Counted from the first letter of the stretch, positions 49,206-58,349 are shown. The stretch: DNA of 64,000 nt from an uncultured Aquimarina sp. (GCA_947495425.1 CANLYR010000007.1:94421-158420); one strand, 5' to 3'. Notes: generated from the sequence alone by a model not told the origin. A program made the numbers and translations.

Positions 49206-49217
49206 TGCCGGGGCAGG
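49206..49217. repeat. GC-rich palindrome
   Basis: CTGCCGGGGCAG within CCATCTGCCGGGGCAGGT stands out from AT-rich surroundings. Words of this kind are scattered between genes in many flavobacterial genomes; the role is unknown. Confidence 0.35.
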
Positions 49218-49519
49218 TATTACAGCTTCCAGCTTCTGCAAAATATAGTGCTATGCTACATTTTTAAGTGTAACCATAGCGGCGCTATACTAAAACTTAG
49301 AAAATGTCATATTGTATTGCATCTGAAAGCTCCATAACGAAGTTCTAATAAAACGGGTTTAACATATCGATTATAAAATTTTTGTAATCGGTATGTTGCA
49401 TTCAAGTTCATAAAATTCAGTATTTCAGAATCCTAAAATCATTTTTTAACCCACCATATTTTGCTGAATTGATAATTCTTCTGTTTCAAGAATTAAAAAG
49501 AGATTAGTAATGATAAAAA

Positions 49520-49542
49520 ATACGTATTTATACTTAGTTTTG
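49520..49542 (+). promoter_or_regulatory. Nitrate reductase promoter: -7 box with 18-bp inverted repeat
   Basis: ATACGTA-TTTA-TACTTAG (49520-49537) overlaps TAGTTTTG (49535-49542), 30 bases before the ATG at 49573. The arrangement is the same as at nirB and narK. Confidence 0.7.
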
Positions 49543-49572
49543 AAAGTGTATAAATAGCGATAACTACAATTT

Positions 49573-52500
49573 ATGTCAACATTCAAATCATATAAAACAA
49601 CATGTTCATATTGCGGTGTAGGTTGTGGGATCATTGCAGAAAAAGATGCAAAAGGTGCTATTACTATAGCGGGAGATCCCAACCATCCTGTAAACCGTGG
49701 ACTCCTATGTTCTAAAGGGATGAATTTACATCATATTGTTCAGGATACCAGTGATCGAATTCTGTATCCCGAAATGCGATGGAGTAAGGGCCATGAACGA
49801 CAGCGTGTCTCATGGGATCAGGCACTAGACAGGGCTTCGGCTGTTTTTAATACTATGATAAAGAAATATGGGCCTGATAGTGTTGGTTTTTATGTCTCAG
49901 GACAATGCTTAACAGAAGAATATTATCTGGTTAATAAATTGGCAAAAGGTTTTATAGGTACCAATAATGTTGATACCAACTCTCGCTTATGTATGAGTTC
50001 TGCCGTGGTTGGCTATAAACAAGCTTTTGGGGAAGATAGTGTTCCTATTGCGTATGATGATATAGAGCATGCAGATTGTTTTATGATTGCAGGTGCAAAT
50101 CCTGCCTGGTGCCATCCTATTTTGTATCGCAGGATAGAAGCACATAAAGAAAAAAATCCGAAGACAAAGATTATTGTTGTAGATCCAAGACGCACACAAA
50201 CATGTGATATTGCAGATCTACACCTACAGATTCTGCCGGGGACAGATGTAGTATTGTATAATGCCATTGCGAGAAGGTTAATTGATAAAAAAAGAATTGA
50301 CAAGAATTTTATTGCAAACCATACCGATAATTTTGAAACGCTAAAAAAATCAGTACTGGCTACTTCGCTTACAGAGGCGAGCAAGATCTGTGGGGTATCT
50401 GTTTCAAATATCAAAAAAGCAGCATCTTACATTGCAGATGCCAGAGGATTTATGACCCTTTGGGCTATGGGATTAAATCAAAGTTCTATAGGTGTTAATA
50501 AAAATAATGCATTGTTGAATTTATCATTGCTCACCGGGCATATCGGTAAACCCGGATCAGGCCCTTTTTCATTAACTGGTCAGCCCAATGCAATGGGCGG
50601 CCGAGAGGTGGGTGGTATGGCGAATCTTTTGGCAGCGCATCGAGATTTATCTAATGAAGATCATAGAAGAGAGGTTGCAAACTTTTGGGGAGGAAAAGAA
50701 ATAAATTCCAAACCGGGGTTAACCGCTACAGAAATGTTTGACGCTTTAGAAAGTGGAAAACTAAAAGCAATATGGATTATTTGTACAAATCCTTTAGTTA
50801 GTCTTCCTAATTCTAATGCCATTGAAAAAGCACTTCAACATGCTAAATTTGTTATTGTGCAGGATATTTCACACCAGTCTGAGACTACTGCGTATGCCGA
50901 TATGCTACTTCCGGCAGCGGGGTGGGCAGAAAAAGAAGGAACCATGACCAATAGCGAACGCCGCATCACTCATTTAAACAAAGTAGTAGATCCACCCGGA
51001 GAGGCATTGCCAGATGCAGAAATTCTTTGGCGTTTTGCCAGAAAAATGAAATACAGAGGATTTGACTATAATGCTGTAGAAGAGGTCTACAAAGAACATT
51101 GCGCACTCACAAAAGGCACGAATATAGACATATCTGGGCTTAACTATTCACGTCTTAAAACTGAAGGAAGTTTTCAGTGGCCAGTCTTTGATACTAACCA
51201 TCAGGGAACGTCACGACTTTTTGAGGATAAAAAGTTTTATACTGATACTGGTAATGCAAAATTTGTAGTACCCAGATTCGTAAAACCAACTTCAGAATTG
51301 CTTACAGAAAAACATCCTTTAATTCTAACCACCGGTCGGATACGAGATCAATGGCATACCAGAACAAAAACAGGTAAGGTAAATAGGTTACTTACGCACA
51401 TCCCTGATCCGTATTTAGAGATCAATCCGGTAGATGCTTTCTTAAGAAAACTCAAAGACGGAGATATTGCTGTTATTACAAGTAAGCGTGGTAGCGTACA
51501 GGTAAAAGTTACTGTGAGCGACTCCATACAAAAAGGAGTAGTTTTTCTTCCTATGCATTGGGGAAAAGTACTCGGTAATGACTATGGCCGAGCAAATAAT
51601 TTGACAACAAGTATAGTAGATCCAATATCCAAAGAGCCGGATTTTAAATTTTCAGCAGTACAGGTTTCAAAATATGTAAAACCAAAACAAAAAATATGTA
51701 TCATCGGAGCAGGAACAGCTGCATATCGATTTATACAGACATACAGAGACTACAATGACGAGGATGAAATAGTAATTTTTTCTAAAGAACCATATCCTTT
51801 TTATAATAGAGTTTTGTTGCCAGAATATGTTAGCGAAGAGTTGACATGGGCACAGTTGCAGAAGATGCGAGAAGGTAGCATCGAGTCGCTTAATGTGACA
51901 CTTTCTATAAATAACCCTATTGAAGAAATTAATCGAGACAAAAAATATATAGTTGATAGTAAAGGCGAAAAACATAGTTATGATGTGATTTTAATGGCTA
52001 CTGGTAGTCGTGCTTTTATACCAAAAGAAGTTCCGATCCATTTGCCCGGAAGATTTACAATGCGAGATCGGGGTGATGCCGATATGTTAAAAACTTATCT
52101 TAACCAATCTGGTTCACCAGAGAATGAGCAGCACGTTACCATTGTTGGCGGGGGTTTGTTAGGATTAGAGTTAGCGGCAGCGCTTAGAAAAAAAGGGGTA
52201 AAAATAACGATTGTGCAAAGAGGAAATCGTTTGATGGAAAGACAGCTAGATGTTGTCGCTAGTAAATTACTAGCAGAAGACGTAAGTGAAAAAGGAATTC
52301 TGATTCACTTTGATAATGAAGTTGATACAGTCTTTAACCAGGATTCGGGAGATGTATTAGTAAGCCTGAAATCGGGTAAGTCATTTACGTGTAATGCCGT
52401 GGTGTACTCCATCGGAACGATTCCTAATATAGATTTAGCAAAAAAAACAGGTATCGATTGTCGTCGCGGGATTTTAGTAAATCAATACCTTCAATCCACT

Positions 52501-53094
52501 GATCCTGCTATTTTTGCTGTTGGAGAAATAGCAGAATTCGAAGGGAATTTATATGGGATTACGGCAGCGGCAGAACAACAAGCAGATCATGTAGCCAAAT
52601 ACCTTTTAGGAGATTTTAGTGCCATTTATAAAGGTTCTGTATTCATGAATATTCTCAAATTCGAGAATTTGGATCTCTGTAGTATTGGCACTATCGACAT
52701 CCCTAAAAATGATTCTTCTTTTGAAGAGGTGATATTTATGGATGTTAGAAAGCGTTTCTATAAAAAGTGCATTATTAAAGATGATCGGTTGATTGGTGCT
52801 ATTTTGATGGGAGATAAAAATGAATTTGCAGATTTTAAACGCCTGATCGAAGAGAAAATAGAATTATCAGAAAAACGCGACGAGTTATTGCGATCATCAC
52901 AACCAAGTACACCTGTTTTGGGTAAACTAATCTGTTCGTGTAGCCAGGTGGGAGATGGAAACCTTGAAGAAGTGATAAAATCCGGGTGCAATGATTTTTC
53001 GGAATTATGCATTAAAACTGGTGCCGGATTAGGATGTGGTAGTTGTAAGCCAGAGGTAAAAGAGGTATTAAACAATACATTACAACTTGCTTAA
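49573..53094 (+). CDS. Assimilatory nitrate reductase fused to FAD/NAD reductase and BFD domain
   Basis: A single 1173-residue chain. Residues 1-690 are a NasA/NapA-like molybdopterin enzyme: [4Fe-4S] ligands C11, C14, C18 and C46, Mo-ligand Cys at about 140 in SRLCMSS, and a dinucleotide-binding domain from about 580 (LTTGRIRDQWHTRTKTG). Residues 700-1070 are a NirB/rubredoxin-reductase-type FAD and NAD(P) domain (ICIIGAGTAAYRF, VTIVGGGLLGLELAAAL). Residues from 1116 are a BFD-type [2Fe-2S] domain (CSC, then CGSC). The fusion should pass electrons from NAD(P)H to nitrate in one polypeptide in the cytoplasm; no Tat signal is seen. The next gene starts one base after the stop. Confidence 0.92.
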   Translation: MSTFKSYKTTCSYCGVGCGIIAEKDAKGAITIAGDPNHPVNRGLLCSKGMNLHHIVQDTSDRILYPEMRWSKGHERQRVSWDQALDRASAVFNTMIKKYGPDSVGFYVSGQCLTEEYYLVNKLAKGFIGTNNVDTNSRLCMSSAVVGYKQAFGEDSVPIAYDDIEHADCFMIAGANPAWCHPILYRRIEAHKEKNPKTKIIVVDPRRTQTCDIADLHLQILPGTDVVLYNAIARRLIDKKRIDKNFIANHTDNFETLKKSVLATSLTEASKICGVSVSNIKKAASYIADARGFMTLWAMGLNQSSIGVNKNNALLNLSLLTGHIGKPGSGPFSLTGQPNAMGGREVGGMANLLAAHRDLSNEDHRREVANFWGGKEINSKPGLTATEMFDALESGKLKAIWIICTNPLVSLPNSNAIEKALQHAKFVIVQDISHQSETTAYADMLLPAAGWAEKEGTMTNSERRITHLNKVVDPPGEALPDAEILWRFARKMKYRGFDYNAVEEVYKEHCALTKGTNIDISGLNYSRLKTEGSFQWPVFDTNHQGTSRLFEDKKFYTDTGNAKFVVPRFVKPTSELLTEKHPLILTTGRIRDQWHTRTKTGKVNRLLTHIPDPYLEINPVDAFLRKLKDGDIAVITSKRGSVQVKVTVSDSIQKGVVFLPMHWGKVLGNDYGRANNLTTSIVDPISKEPDFKFSAVQVSKYVKPKQKICIIGAGTAAYRFIQTYRDYNDEDEIVIFSKEPYPFYNRVLLPEYVSEELTWAQLQKMREGSIESLNVTLSINNPIEEINRDKKYIVDSKGEKHSYDVILMATGSRAFIPKEVPIHLPGRFTMRDRGDADMLKTYLNQSGSPENEQHVTIVGGGLLGLELAAALRKKGVKITIVQRGNRLMERQLDVVASKLLAEDVSEKGILIHFDNEVDTVFNQDSGDVLVSLKSGKSFTCNAVVYSIGTIPNIDLAKKTGIDCRRGILVNQYLQSTDPAIFAVGEIAEFEGNLYGITAAAEQQADHVAKYLLGDFSAIYKGSVFMNILKFENLDLCSIGTIDIPKNDSSFEEVIFMDVRKRFYKKCIIKDDRLIGAILMGDKNEFADFKRLIEEKIELSEKRDELLRSSQPSTPVLGKLICSCSQVGDGNLEEVIKSGCNDFSELCIKTGAGLGCGSCKPEVKEVLNNTLQLA

Positions 53095-53095
53095 T

Positions 53096-54535
53096 ATGGA
53101 AAAGGAAAAATCATTACATAGGGTAGATGTTAAAGGAGGGGTGTTATCACCGATTGAATTGCAGCGTTTGATAGATTATGCTCAAACTGTTGGATTGGAT
53201 ACTTTTCATTTTGGATCTAGGCAAGATATTATTTTTCCAATACAGGATGATCGCGGAAATTACATATCTGATCAGGAATCTTTTGATTCTTCTCTTTTTG
53301 CAACAGCATCGCAACAAAATATAAGTTGCTCTTATGTTTCTATTGATATATTTACCGCGACAGTATGGTTAAGAGGAACAACATACCTATATATATTAGA
53401 AGATTTTAGATATACTCCGCAATTAAGGATTAATATCACAGATCCAAAACAGCAAATTGTACCCTTGTTTTCGGGAGATCTGAATTTTATCGCTTCTCCT
53501 CACGAAGATTATTGGTACTTATTTTTAAAATTACCAGATTGGGAAGAACTATATTATCCGGTACTAATTTATACTTGGGATATTGCTAAAGTAGCACAAG
53601 AAATCGAAAATGTATATCAGAACGTAGATGATGTTGAAGAGTTATTCACGTTGTTGAACGAGAAACTAGATACAAATAACAAAGTAATAGAAAAACCATT
53701 GGAGGTAGATTTCAATCCTTTTCCTTATTATGAAGGGATGAACAAGATGGGAATTAACCAATATTGGCTTGGTATATATTGGAGGAATAATCGGTATGAT
53801 TTAAAGTTCCTTAAAAAGCTTTGTGAGTTTTGTATAGAACACAGGATAGGAAAGATATGCCTAACACCATGGAAATCTTTTATAATAAAAGGAATTCCTA
53901 ATGAAAGTAAATTGGCGTTAGAAAAACTATTGGGAAAATTTGGAATCAATGTGCGGCATTCTGCTTTAGAATTAAATTGGCATTTACCTGTGGATAACAA
54001 TAATGCTCTGGATCTAAAAAAGTTTTTGGTCATGAATTTTGATCAAAACGACATCAGTACGTACGGTTTAACCTTTGGGATTACCACGACACTAAATCAA
54101 AAAGGGTATTTTGCTGCCGTGATGATAGCAGAAAATAGAGCACAACCTATTCAGGATTTTACTGTTAGACCGACATACACTATTCTATTTGCTAAAAACT
54201 TCAACCCAAATACACGCAAATATAGTATTTATGCTCAGGATGTTGATCAGTTGGATCTCCCTGGGCTTTTATTAGAATTGACTAAAACATATTTTCAAAA
54301 CCTAGGAACTCAAGAAGAAGTACAATCTCAGGATTCAAAAACCAAAAAAGAAATTCTTGAAATTGAAGTTTACCAGTGCAAAGACTGTAAAACTATTTAT
54401 GACCCCTCGGTTGGGGACACTGCATCAATGATACCAGAGGGAATATCGTTTATAGATCTGCCAGAGGATTATAGCTGTTCTTTGTGTGATGCTTCAAAAG
54501 ATAATTTTGAACGTATTATTTTGGAAGTTATCTAA
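53096..54535 (+). CDS. Nitrite/sulfite-reductase-like protein with C-terminal rubredoxin
   Basis: 479 residues. Residues 5-50 (VDVKGGVLSPIELQRLIDYA, then GSRQDIIFPI) and about 205-270 (MGINQYWLGIYWRNNRYDLK, then ICLTPWKSFIIKGI) look like the two ferredoxin-like half-domains of siroheme nitrite/sulfite reductases. The C-x5-C and C-x3-C siroheme/[4Fe-4S] ligands are absent. The last 50 residues are a rubredoxin: YQCKDCKTIYDPSVGD, then LPEDYSCSLCDASKDNF, with four Cys for one Fe. It is probably not an enzyme but an electron carrier or docking partner of the nitrate reductase encoded one base upstream (inference). The frame opens at a TTG at 53087, but the ATG at 53096 is the natural start. Confidence 0.8.
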   Translation: MEKEKSLHRVDVKGGVLSPIELQRLIDYAQTVGLDTFHFGSRQDIIFPIQDDRGNYISDQESFDSSLFATASQQNISCSYVSIDIFTATVWLRGTTYLYILEDFRYTPQLRINITDPKQQIVPLFSGDLNFIASPHEDYWYLFLKLPDWEELYYPVLIYTWDIAKVAQEIENVYQNVDDVEELFTLLNEKLDTNNKVIEKPLEVDFNPFPYYEGMNKMGINQYWLGIYWRNNRYDLKFLKKLCEFCIEHRIGKICLTPWKSFIIKGIPNESKLALEKLLGKFGINVRHSALELNWHLPVDNNNALDLKKFLVMNFDQNDISTYGLTFGITTTLNQKGYFAAVMIAENRAQPIQDFTVRPTYTILFAKNFNPNTRKYSIYAQDVDQLDLPGLLLELTKTYFQNLGTQEEVQSQDSKTKKEILEIEVYQCKDCKTIYDPSVGDTASMIPEGISFIDLPEDYSCSLCDASKDNFERIILEVI

Positions 54536-54969
54536 TTTTAATAACGCTATTCTCAATAGTTCCTACTGCCACTTGTCGAATGTGATAAAATTATCGAATA
54601 GATGCCTTATTTGAATACCTGTTTCTAAATAATCAGTATTTTGATCTGAATTTTTACAGTATGCATATTGCATAAAATAAAAATTTATGAATCCTGAATT
54701 ATCAAATATTTAATTTAAACAAAATATTTTTTATAAAACATATTTTTTTTAAGTAACCCCTATTTTTATGAGGGGTATTTTTATTTTTTAAATGTTTATA
54801 TATAGATTTGATACTGTTTTAGTAGGGTGTTTATATTATTTTGTTTAACTTTTAAATGCAATCTTCGTAATTAATATTTGCATTTAGTTAAGCTAATCTC
54901 TACTGCTAAATAAAAGTCCTTAAAAATTTTTAAGCATAAAAATATAAATTATAACCAAAATTTATACAT
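54536..54969. other. Intergenic region after the nitrate island
   Basis: 434 bases of AT-rich sequence with no gene visible. It contains a terminator-like hairpin at 54756-54790, which may end the nitrate reductase transcript although it is 220 bases past the last stop. Confidence 0.5.
54756..54790 (+). terminator. Terminator-like hairpin
   Basis: Stem ACCCCT / AGGGGT around a 9-base loop, followed by ATTTTTATTTTTT. Confidence 0.7.
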
Positions 54970-55302
54970 ATGAATTTAGAAGAATTAATTACAGCATCAA
55001 TCGCAGAGTTTTTAGACGTAGAAGTGCATAGAGATACTGAGACCTTGGATCTGGCATCCAAAATAGAAATAGTTCAGAAAAGGATTGCAGATAAAACAAA
55101 AAATAATCCTCACTCTTCACTTGTTCATAAGAATAATGCAAAAAACTATGAATATGAGATGTTTTTTAGTAGTAATCCCAACGATATGATCAAGATAGAT
55201 GGCTGGGTGCCCATTGAAACTGAAAAAATAGGGAAATCTGATAAAATCAAAGAATATATAGCCATTGGGCTATTGAGAAAAATAGAACCCTGTTATGTCT
55301 AG
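54970..55302 (+). CDS. Hypothetical protein, 110 residues
   Basis: I do not recognise this protein. It is soluble, with no signal peptide, and has mixed charged and helical sequence (MNLEELITASIAEFLDVEV, then LASKIEIVQKRIADKT). It has one Cys, at the third residue from the end. The ATG follows an A-rich leader and a terminator follows the stop, which supports a real gene. Confidence 0.55.
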   Translation: MNLEELITASIAEFLDVEVHRDTETLDLASKIEIVQKRIADKTKNNPHSSLVHKNNAKNYEYEMFFSSNPNDMIKIDGWVPIETEKIGKSDKIKEYIAIGLLRKIEPCYV

Positions 55303-55382
55303 AGATACTTATGTAGATATCTAATCTATAGGGTTGCTAAATCGTTAGCGAAGTATAAATGTATAGATAGTTTCTAGGTCAG

Positions 55383-55413
55383 CCGATAAAAATAATAATT
55401 TTGATCGGTTTTT
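55383..55413 (+). terminator. Terminator after the 110-residue gene
   Basis: CCGAT / ATCGG with AAAAT / ATTTT inside, one mismatch, followed by TTTTT. Confidence 0.7.
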
Positions 55414-55425
55414 AAGGTTTAACTT

Positions 55426-55935
55426 TTACCAGTGAAAATCCCTATCTTTTATATTCACGTTTTCAGGCACCAAAATATCTACAAAGGTGCTTGCGCTAGA
55501 AAATTGTTTATGTCTATGTTGTAGCTTAAGCGTATCTCGGGTAAGTTTTAAGATTTTAAAATATTTGTAATTTTCTTTGATATTTAATAGCTCGGGGAGT
55601 TGATCTCCTGTCCATTTTATATATGATTTTGCTTTTTTTCCTTTAATAATATCCCAATTAGCTTCAAGAGACAAGCCACAGTTCTCTTGTTCGCCATTAT
55701 TATCAGTGACGAGCATGTGTGGATGATAAGTAACTCTGTAAGAAAGAAAACAGCCTCTCATATTCATTCGAGTATTGTTGTTCATTCGTTTGGCTAACTT
55801 CCAGGATTTACCAGAAGTGCCTGCAAGCAATTCAATAGCATTTTTTGGTAGGATATATTCTTCCTTGCGCGCACATGCGACAAGAGTACTTACAACAAGT
55901 ACGATCAAAAATAAAGGATAATACTGTTTTTTCAT
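55426..55935 (-). CDS. Small lipocalin-like lipoprotein
   Basis: Starting at the ATG at 55935 gives MKKQYYPLFLIVLVVSTLVAC with lipobox LVAC; the longer frame to 55968 adds eleven residues that disturb the signal. The mature part (LLAGTSGKSWKLAKRMNN, then beta strands ending in LKLTRDTLKLQHRH) resembles the lipocalin-like lipoproteins common in Bacteroidota. The function is unknown. Confidence 0.7.
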   Translation of the reverse strand: MKKQYYPLFLIVLVVSTLVACARKEEYILPKNAIELLAGTSGKSWKLAKRMNNNTRMNMRGCFLSYRVTYHPHMLVTDNNGEQENCGLSLEANWDIIKGKKAKSYIKWTGDQLPELLNIKENYKYFKILKLTRDTLKLQHRHKQFSSASTFVDILVPENVNIKDRDFHW

Positions 55936-56190
55936 TGATATCGGTTCTTCATCTTGATGTTTAGACATATAATTTAGATTATATAAGGTTAATTAGTATG
56001 GCATCAAAAAGTGTACCCAAGTAAATAATAAACGATCTCTAGATGAGCACCCAGTAGCGTTCGGCTCTTGATTAACGATCAAAATTTAAATTGTTAATAC
56101 TTCTGTGTAAAAGTATTCAGGATAATTCTTTTGTGTACACATTTAAAATTTATTTTTATTTCTGTATTTAAGTTGCTTTTTTTTCAGGAA

Positions 56191-56412
56191 ATGAAATTAA
56201 AAGAGCTTGCAATAAATCATTGTATGACCGGATATGTGCTTTTAACTGAAGATCAAAATTATTTTGTTGAATATCTTATCGGAGAATTAGTGTTGTCAAA
56301 TAGTATTAGTGAAGCTATGAAATTTAACGACGAAAATATAGCCTTGCGATTTAAGCAAATGTTGCATAATTCTTGTAAACTAATTACAAGTGTAAATACA
56401 TATATAGACTAA
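56191..56412 (+). CDS. Hypothetical protein, 73 residues
   Basis: Unknown small protein that starts MKLKELAINHCMTGYVLLTE. The ATG at 56191 is preceded by TCAGGAA, a fair ribosome binding site. The frame is open from 56131, where 20 extra residues would form a hydrophobic stretch. It is predicted to be cytoplasmic and helical. Confidence 0.45.
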   Translation: MKLKELAINHCMTGYVLLTEDQNYFVEYLIGELVLSNSISEAMKFNDENIALRFKQMLHNSCKLITSVNTYID

Positions 56413-56639
56413 TCATTTTTAACACGGCTATTAGATTAGTATGCTTAGGAAGCTAAGCTGTTTTTAAATTTTAGACCTGAATTATAATCATCATGATTTC
56501 GTTCAAACATCTGAATAGTCTTATTTTTAGGCTTTTGTATTAGAAAATTGAAGCCTTTTAATATTATTTTTTAATTTAGGTTATTTGAAAGATTTTTTTC
56601 AGATTTAAGTTTTTATTTTAGTAATAATTACCAGAACAT

Positions 56640-57170
56640 ATGCAGCCCAACGAATTAATTATACAAGTACAACAAAAAAATGAACGAGCATTTCAGCAAA
56701 TGTATGCGATGTATTCTGAAAATATTTTTGGAGTAATTTATGCTGTACTAAAAGACGAGGCGCTATCTGAAGAAGTTTTACAAGATGTCTTTATTAAAAT
56801 ATGGAATAATTCGACATCTTATTCAGAAAAAAAAGGAAGATTCTTTACCTGGATATTAAATATTGCCAGAAATGCAGCTATTGATAAAACACGATCAAAG
56901 TCATATAAAAATGCCAAACAAAACCAATCTGATGATTATTTCGTAGATATACTAGAGGAGAAGAGTAGTTTTTCTCATAAAATAGATGCCATTGGCGTTC
57001 AAAAATATATTGATTCACTGGAGCCCTTGTGTAAGAATATAATTGACTTATTGTTTTTTAAAGGATATACACAGAAAGAAGCTTCAAAGGCACTAGAAAT
57101 TCCATTGGGAACTATAAAAACAAGAAATAGGTCATGCATTAAGACATTACGAAAAACCTTAGCAGTATAA
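56640..57170 (+). CDS. ECF sigma-70 factor
   Basis: 176-residue alternative sigma factor. Region 2 is visible as YSENIFGVIYAVLKDE, EVLQDVFIKIW and FFTWILNIARNAAIDKTRS; region 4 as the helix-turn-helix GYTQKEASKALEIPLGTIKTR. It is paired with an anti-sigma factor gene two bases downstream. Its targets may include its own promoter, but no specific site is evident. Confidence 0.93.
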   Translation: MQPNELIIQVQQKNERAFQQMYAMYSENIFGVIYAVLKDEALSEEVLQDVFIKIWNNSTSYSEKKGRFFTWILNIARNAAIDKTRSKSYKNAKQNQSDDYFVDILEEKSSFSHKIDAIGVQKYIDSLEPLCKNIIDLLFFKGYTQKEASKALEIPLGTIKTRNRSCIKTLRKTLAV

Positions 57171-57172
57171 TT

Positions 57173-57973
57173 ATGAATATCGAAAAATATATATCATCAG
57201 GAATTTTAGAGCTTTATGTATATGGAGTTTTATCTGAAGAAGAAAATACTGCCGTTTATGAAGTTTTGCAGGCACATCCTGAATTAGAAAAAGAGATACG
57301 AGAAATAGAGGTTGGATTAATGCAATTATCTACTGCTGTAGCGCCCTATGAACCAAGAGCGGTTTATGATCGCATTAAGGATAAATTGGAGCTTAATAAA
57401 GATGAAGCCCCTGTTATTCCGCTAGGGCAGAAGCGTAGTAACTGGCCAGCATATTTGGGTTGGGCGGCTTCGATAGCATTATTGATAGGTCTGGTTGCTC
57501 AATTTAATATAAATAAGAAACTGCAGCAGCAGATTGTTAATAATAAGACTGAAAAAATAATATTAGAAGGAAAAATAAATGTTGCCGAAGAAGATTTATC
57601 AAAAACGAAGCTACTACTCAATATAATAAGGAATAAAGATATCATAGCGATCCCATTACAAGCTCAAGAAGTAGATCCTACTGCTTATGCAGCAGTATAT
57701 TGGGATAAAAAAAATCAAACGACTTATATAGATGTTGTAGGTTTACCAACACCACCACCAGGAAAAGTATACCAAGTGTGGTCATTAAAGTTGAATCCTC
57801 TAACACCAACAAGTCTAGGTGTATTAGATGATTTTGAAAATAATAATAATAAAGTTTTTGCCCTAACGAATCGTAATGAATCCGAAGCTTTTGGGATCAC
57901 CTTAGAACCAGAAGGCGGAAGTGAGTCTCCTACATTAGAGCAGTTGTATACATTAGGAATGGTAGCGTCTTAG
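57173..57973 (+). CDS. Anti-sigma-K factor RskA-like protein
   Basis: 266-residue membrane regulator of the sigma factor upstream. Residues 1-90 form the cytoplasmic sigma-binding part (SSGILELYVYGVLSEEENTAV), without the HC2 zinc motif. A single membrane helix lies near residue 100 (AYLGWAASIALLIGLVAQF), then coiled coil and a C-terminal RskA domain (AAVYWDKKNQTTYIDVVGLP, GKVYQVWSLKL). The signal that releases the sigma factor is not known. Confidence 0.9.
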   Translation: MNIEKYISSGILELYVYGVLSEEENTAVYEVLQAHPELEKEIREIEVGLMQLSTAVAPYEPRAVYDRIKDKLELNKDEAPVIPLGQKRSNWPAYLGWAASIALLIGLVAQFNINKKLQQQIVNNKTEKIILEGKINVAEEDLSKTKLLLNIIRNKDIIAIPLQAQEVDPTAYAAVYWDKKNQTTYIDVVGLPTPPPGKVYQVWSLKLNPLTPTSLGVLDDFENNNNKVFALTNRNESEAFGITLEPEGGSESPTLEQLYTLGMVAS

Positions 57974-58157
57974 TTATTAGATTGCCTTACAAACCGTATG
58001 TGATATAGGCCGAGTTTTGTATGGCTGAGTTGAAAATTCAGAGGAAATAAGAGTTTGTTTTATATAAAACTTTAGCATTGGTTTTGTATAATTTTCTAGT
58101 AGCATAGGTATTTAACTAATGGGCTAAAAAAAAGATTAAATTGTTATTCGGATACCA

Positions 58158-58349
58158 TCAGGTAAGCAAAATACAATCATCACAATTTTTCACTTCCCCA
58201 TAGTATGTTTGGCGATACTTATGTAATGTTTTAATAGGTAGTCCTAAAAAATGCTTTTTGATATACGTCACTTTAGTTGTGAGTTTCCCCATTTTTTTGC
58301 TGTATCGTTTTTCGGTTTTAGTTTTTCTCTTAATGTCAATAATTTTCAT
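58158..58349 (-). CDS. Hypothetical small basic protein, 63 residues
   Basis: Unknown protein rich in Lys (MKIIDIKRKTKTEKRYSKKM) with a C-terminal CDDC. It sits in a run of three small minus-strand frames before the MarR gene. The coding-like composition and regular charge pattern suggest a real gene. Confidence 0.5.
   Translation of the reverse strand: MKIIDIKRKTKTEKRYSKKMGKLTTKVTYIKKHFLGLPIKTLHKYRQTYYGEVKNCDDCILLT

Larger units (their letters stand above)
49139..49572. other. Intergenic region between narK and the nitrate reductase
   Basis: No gene is visible in 434 bases. It contains a GC-rich palindrome, CTGCCGGGGCAG, at about 49206-49217, a short inverted repeat TAGCGGCGCTA near 49277, and the promoter of the reductase at its right end. 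Confidence 0.5.

Noticed and set aside
49206..49217. Transposon end or attachment site
   Set aside because: A lone 12-base palindrome with no transposase, integrase or second copy nearby.
50013..50414. 133-codon minus-strand frame
   Set aside because: Antisense to the molybdopterin domain of the nitrate reductase.
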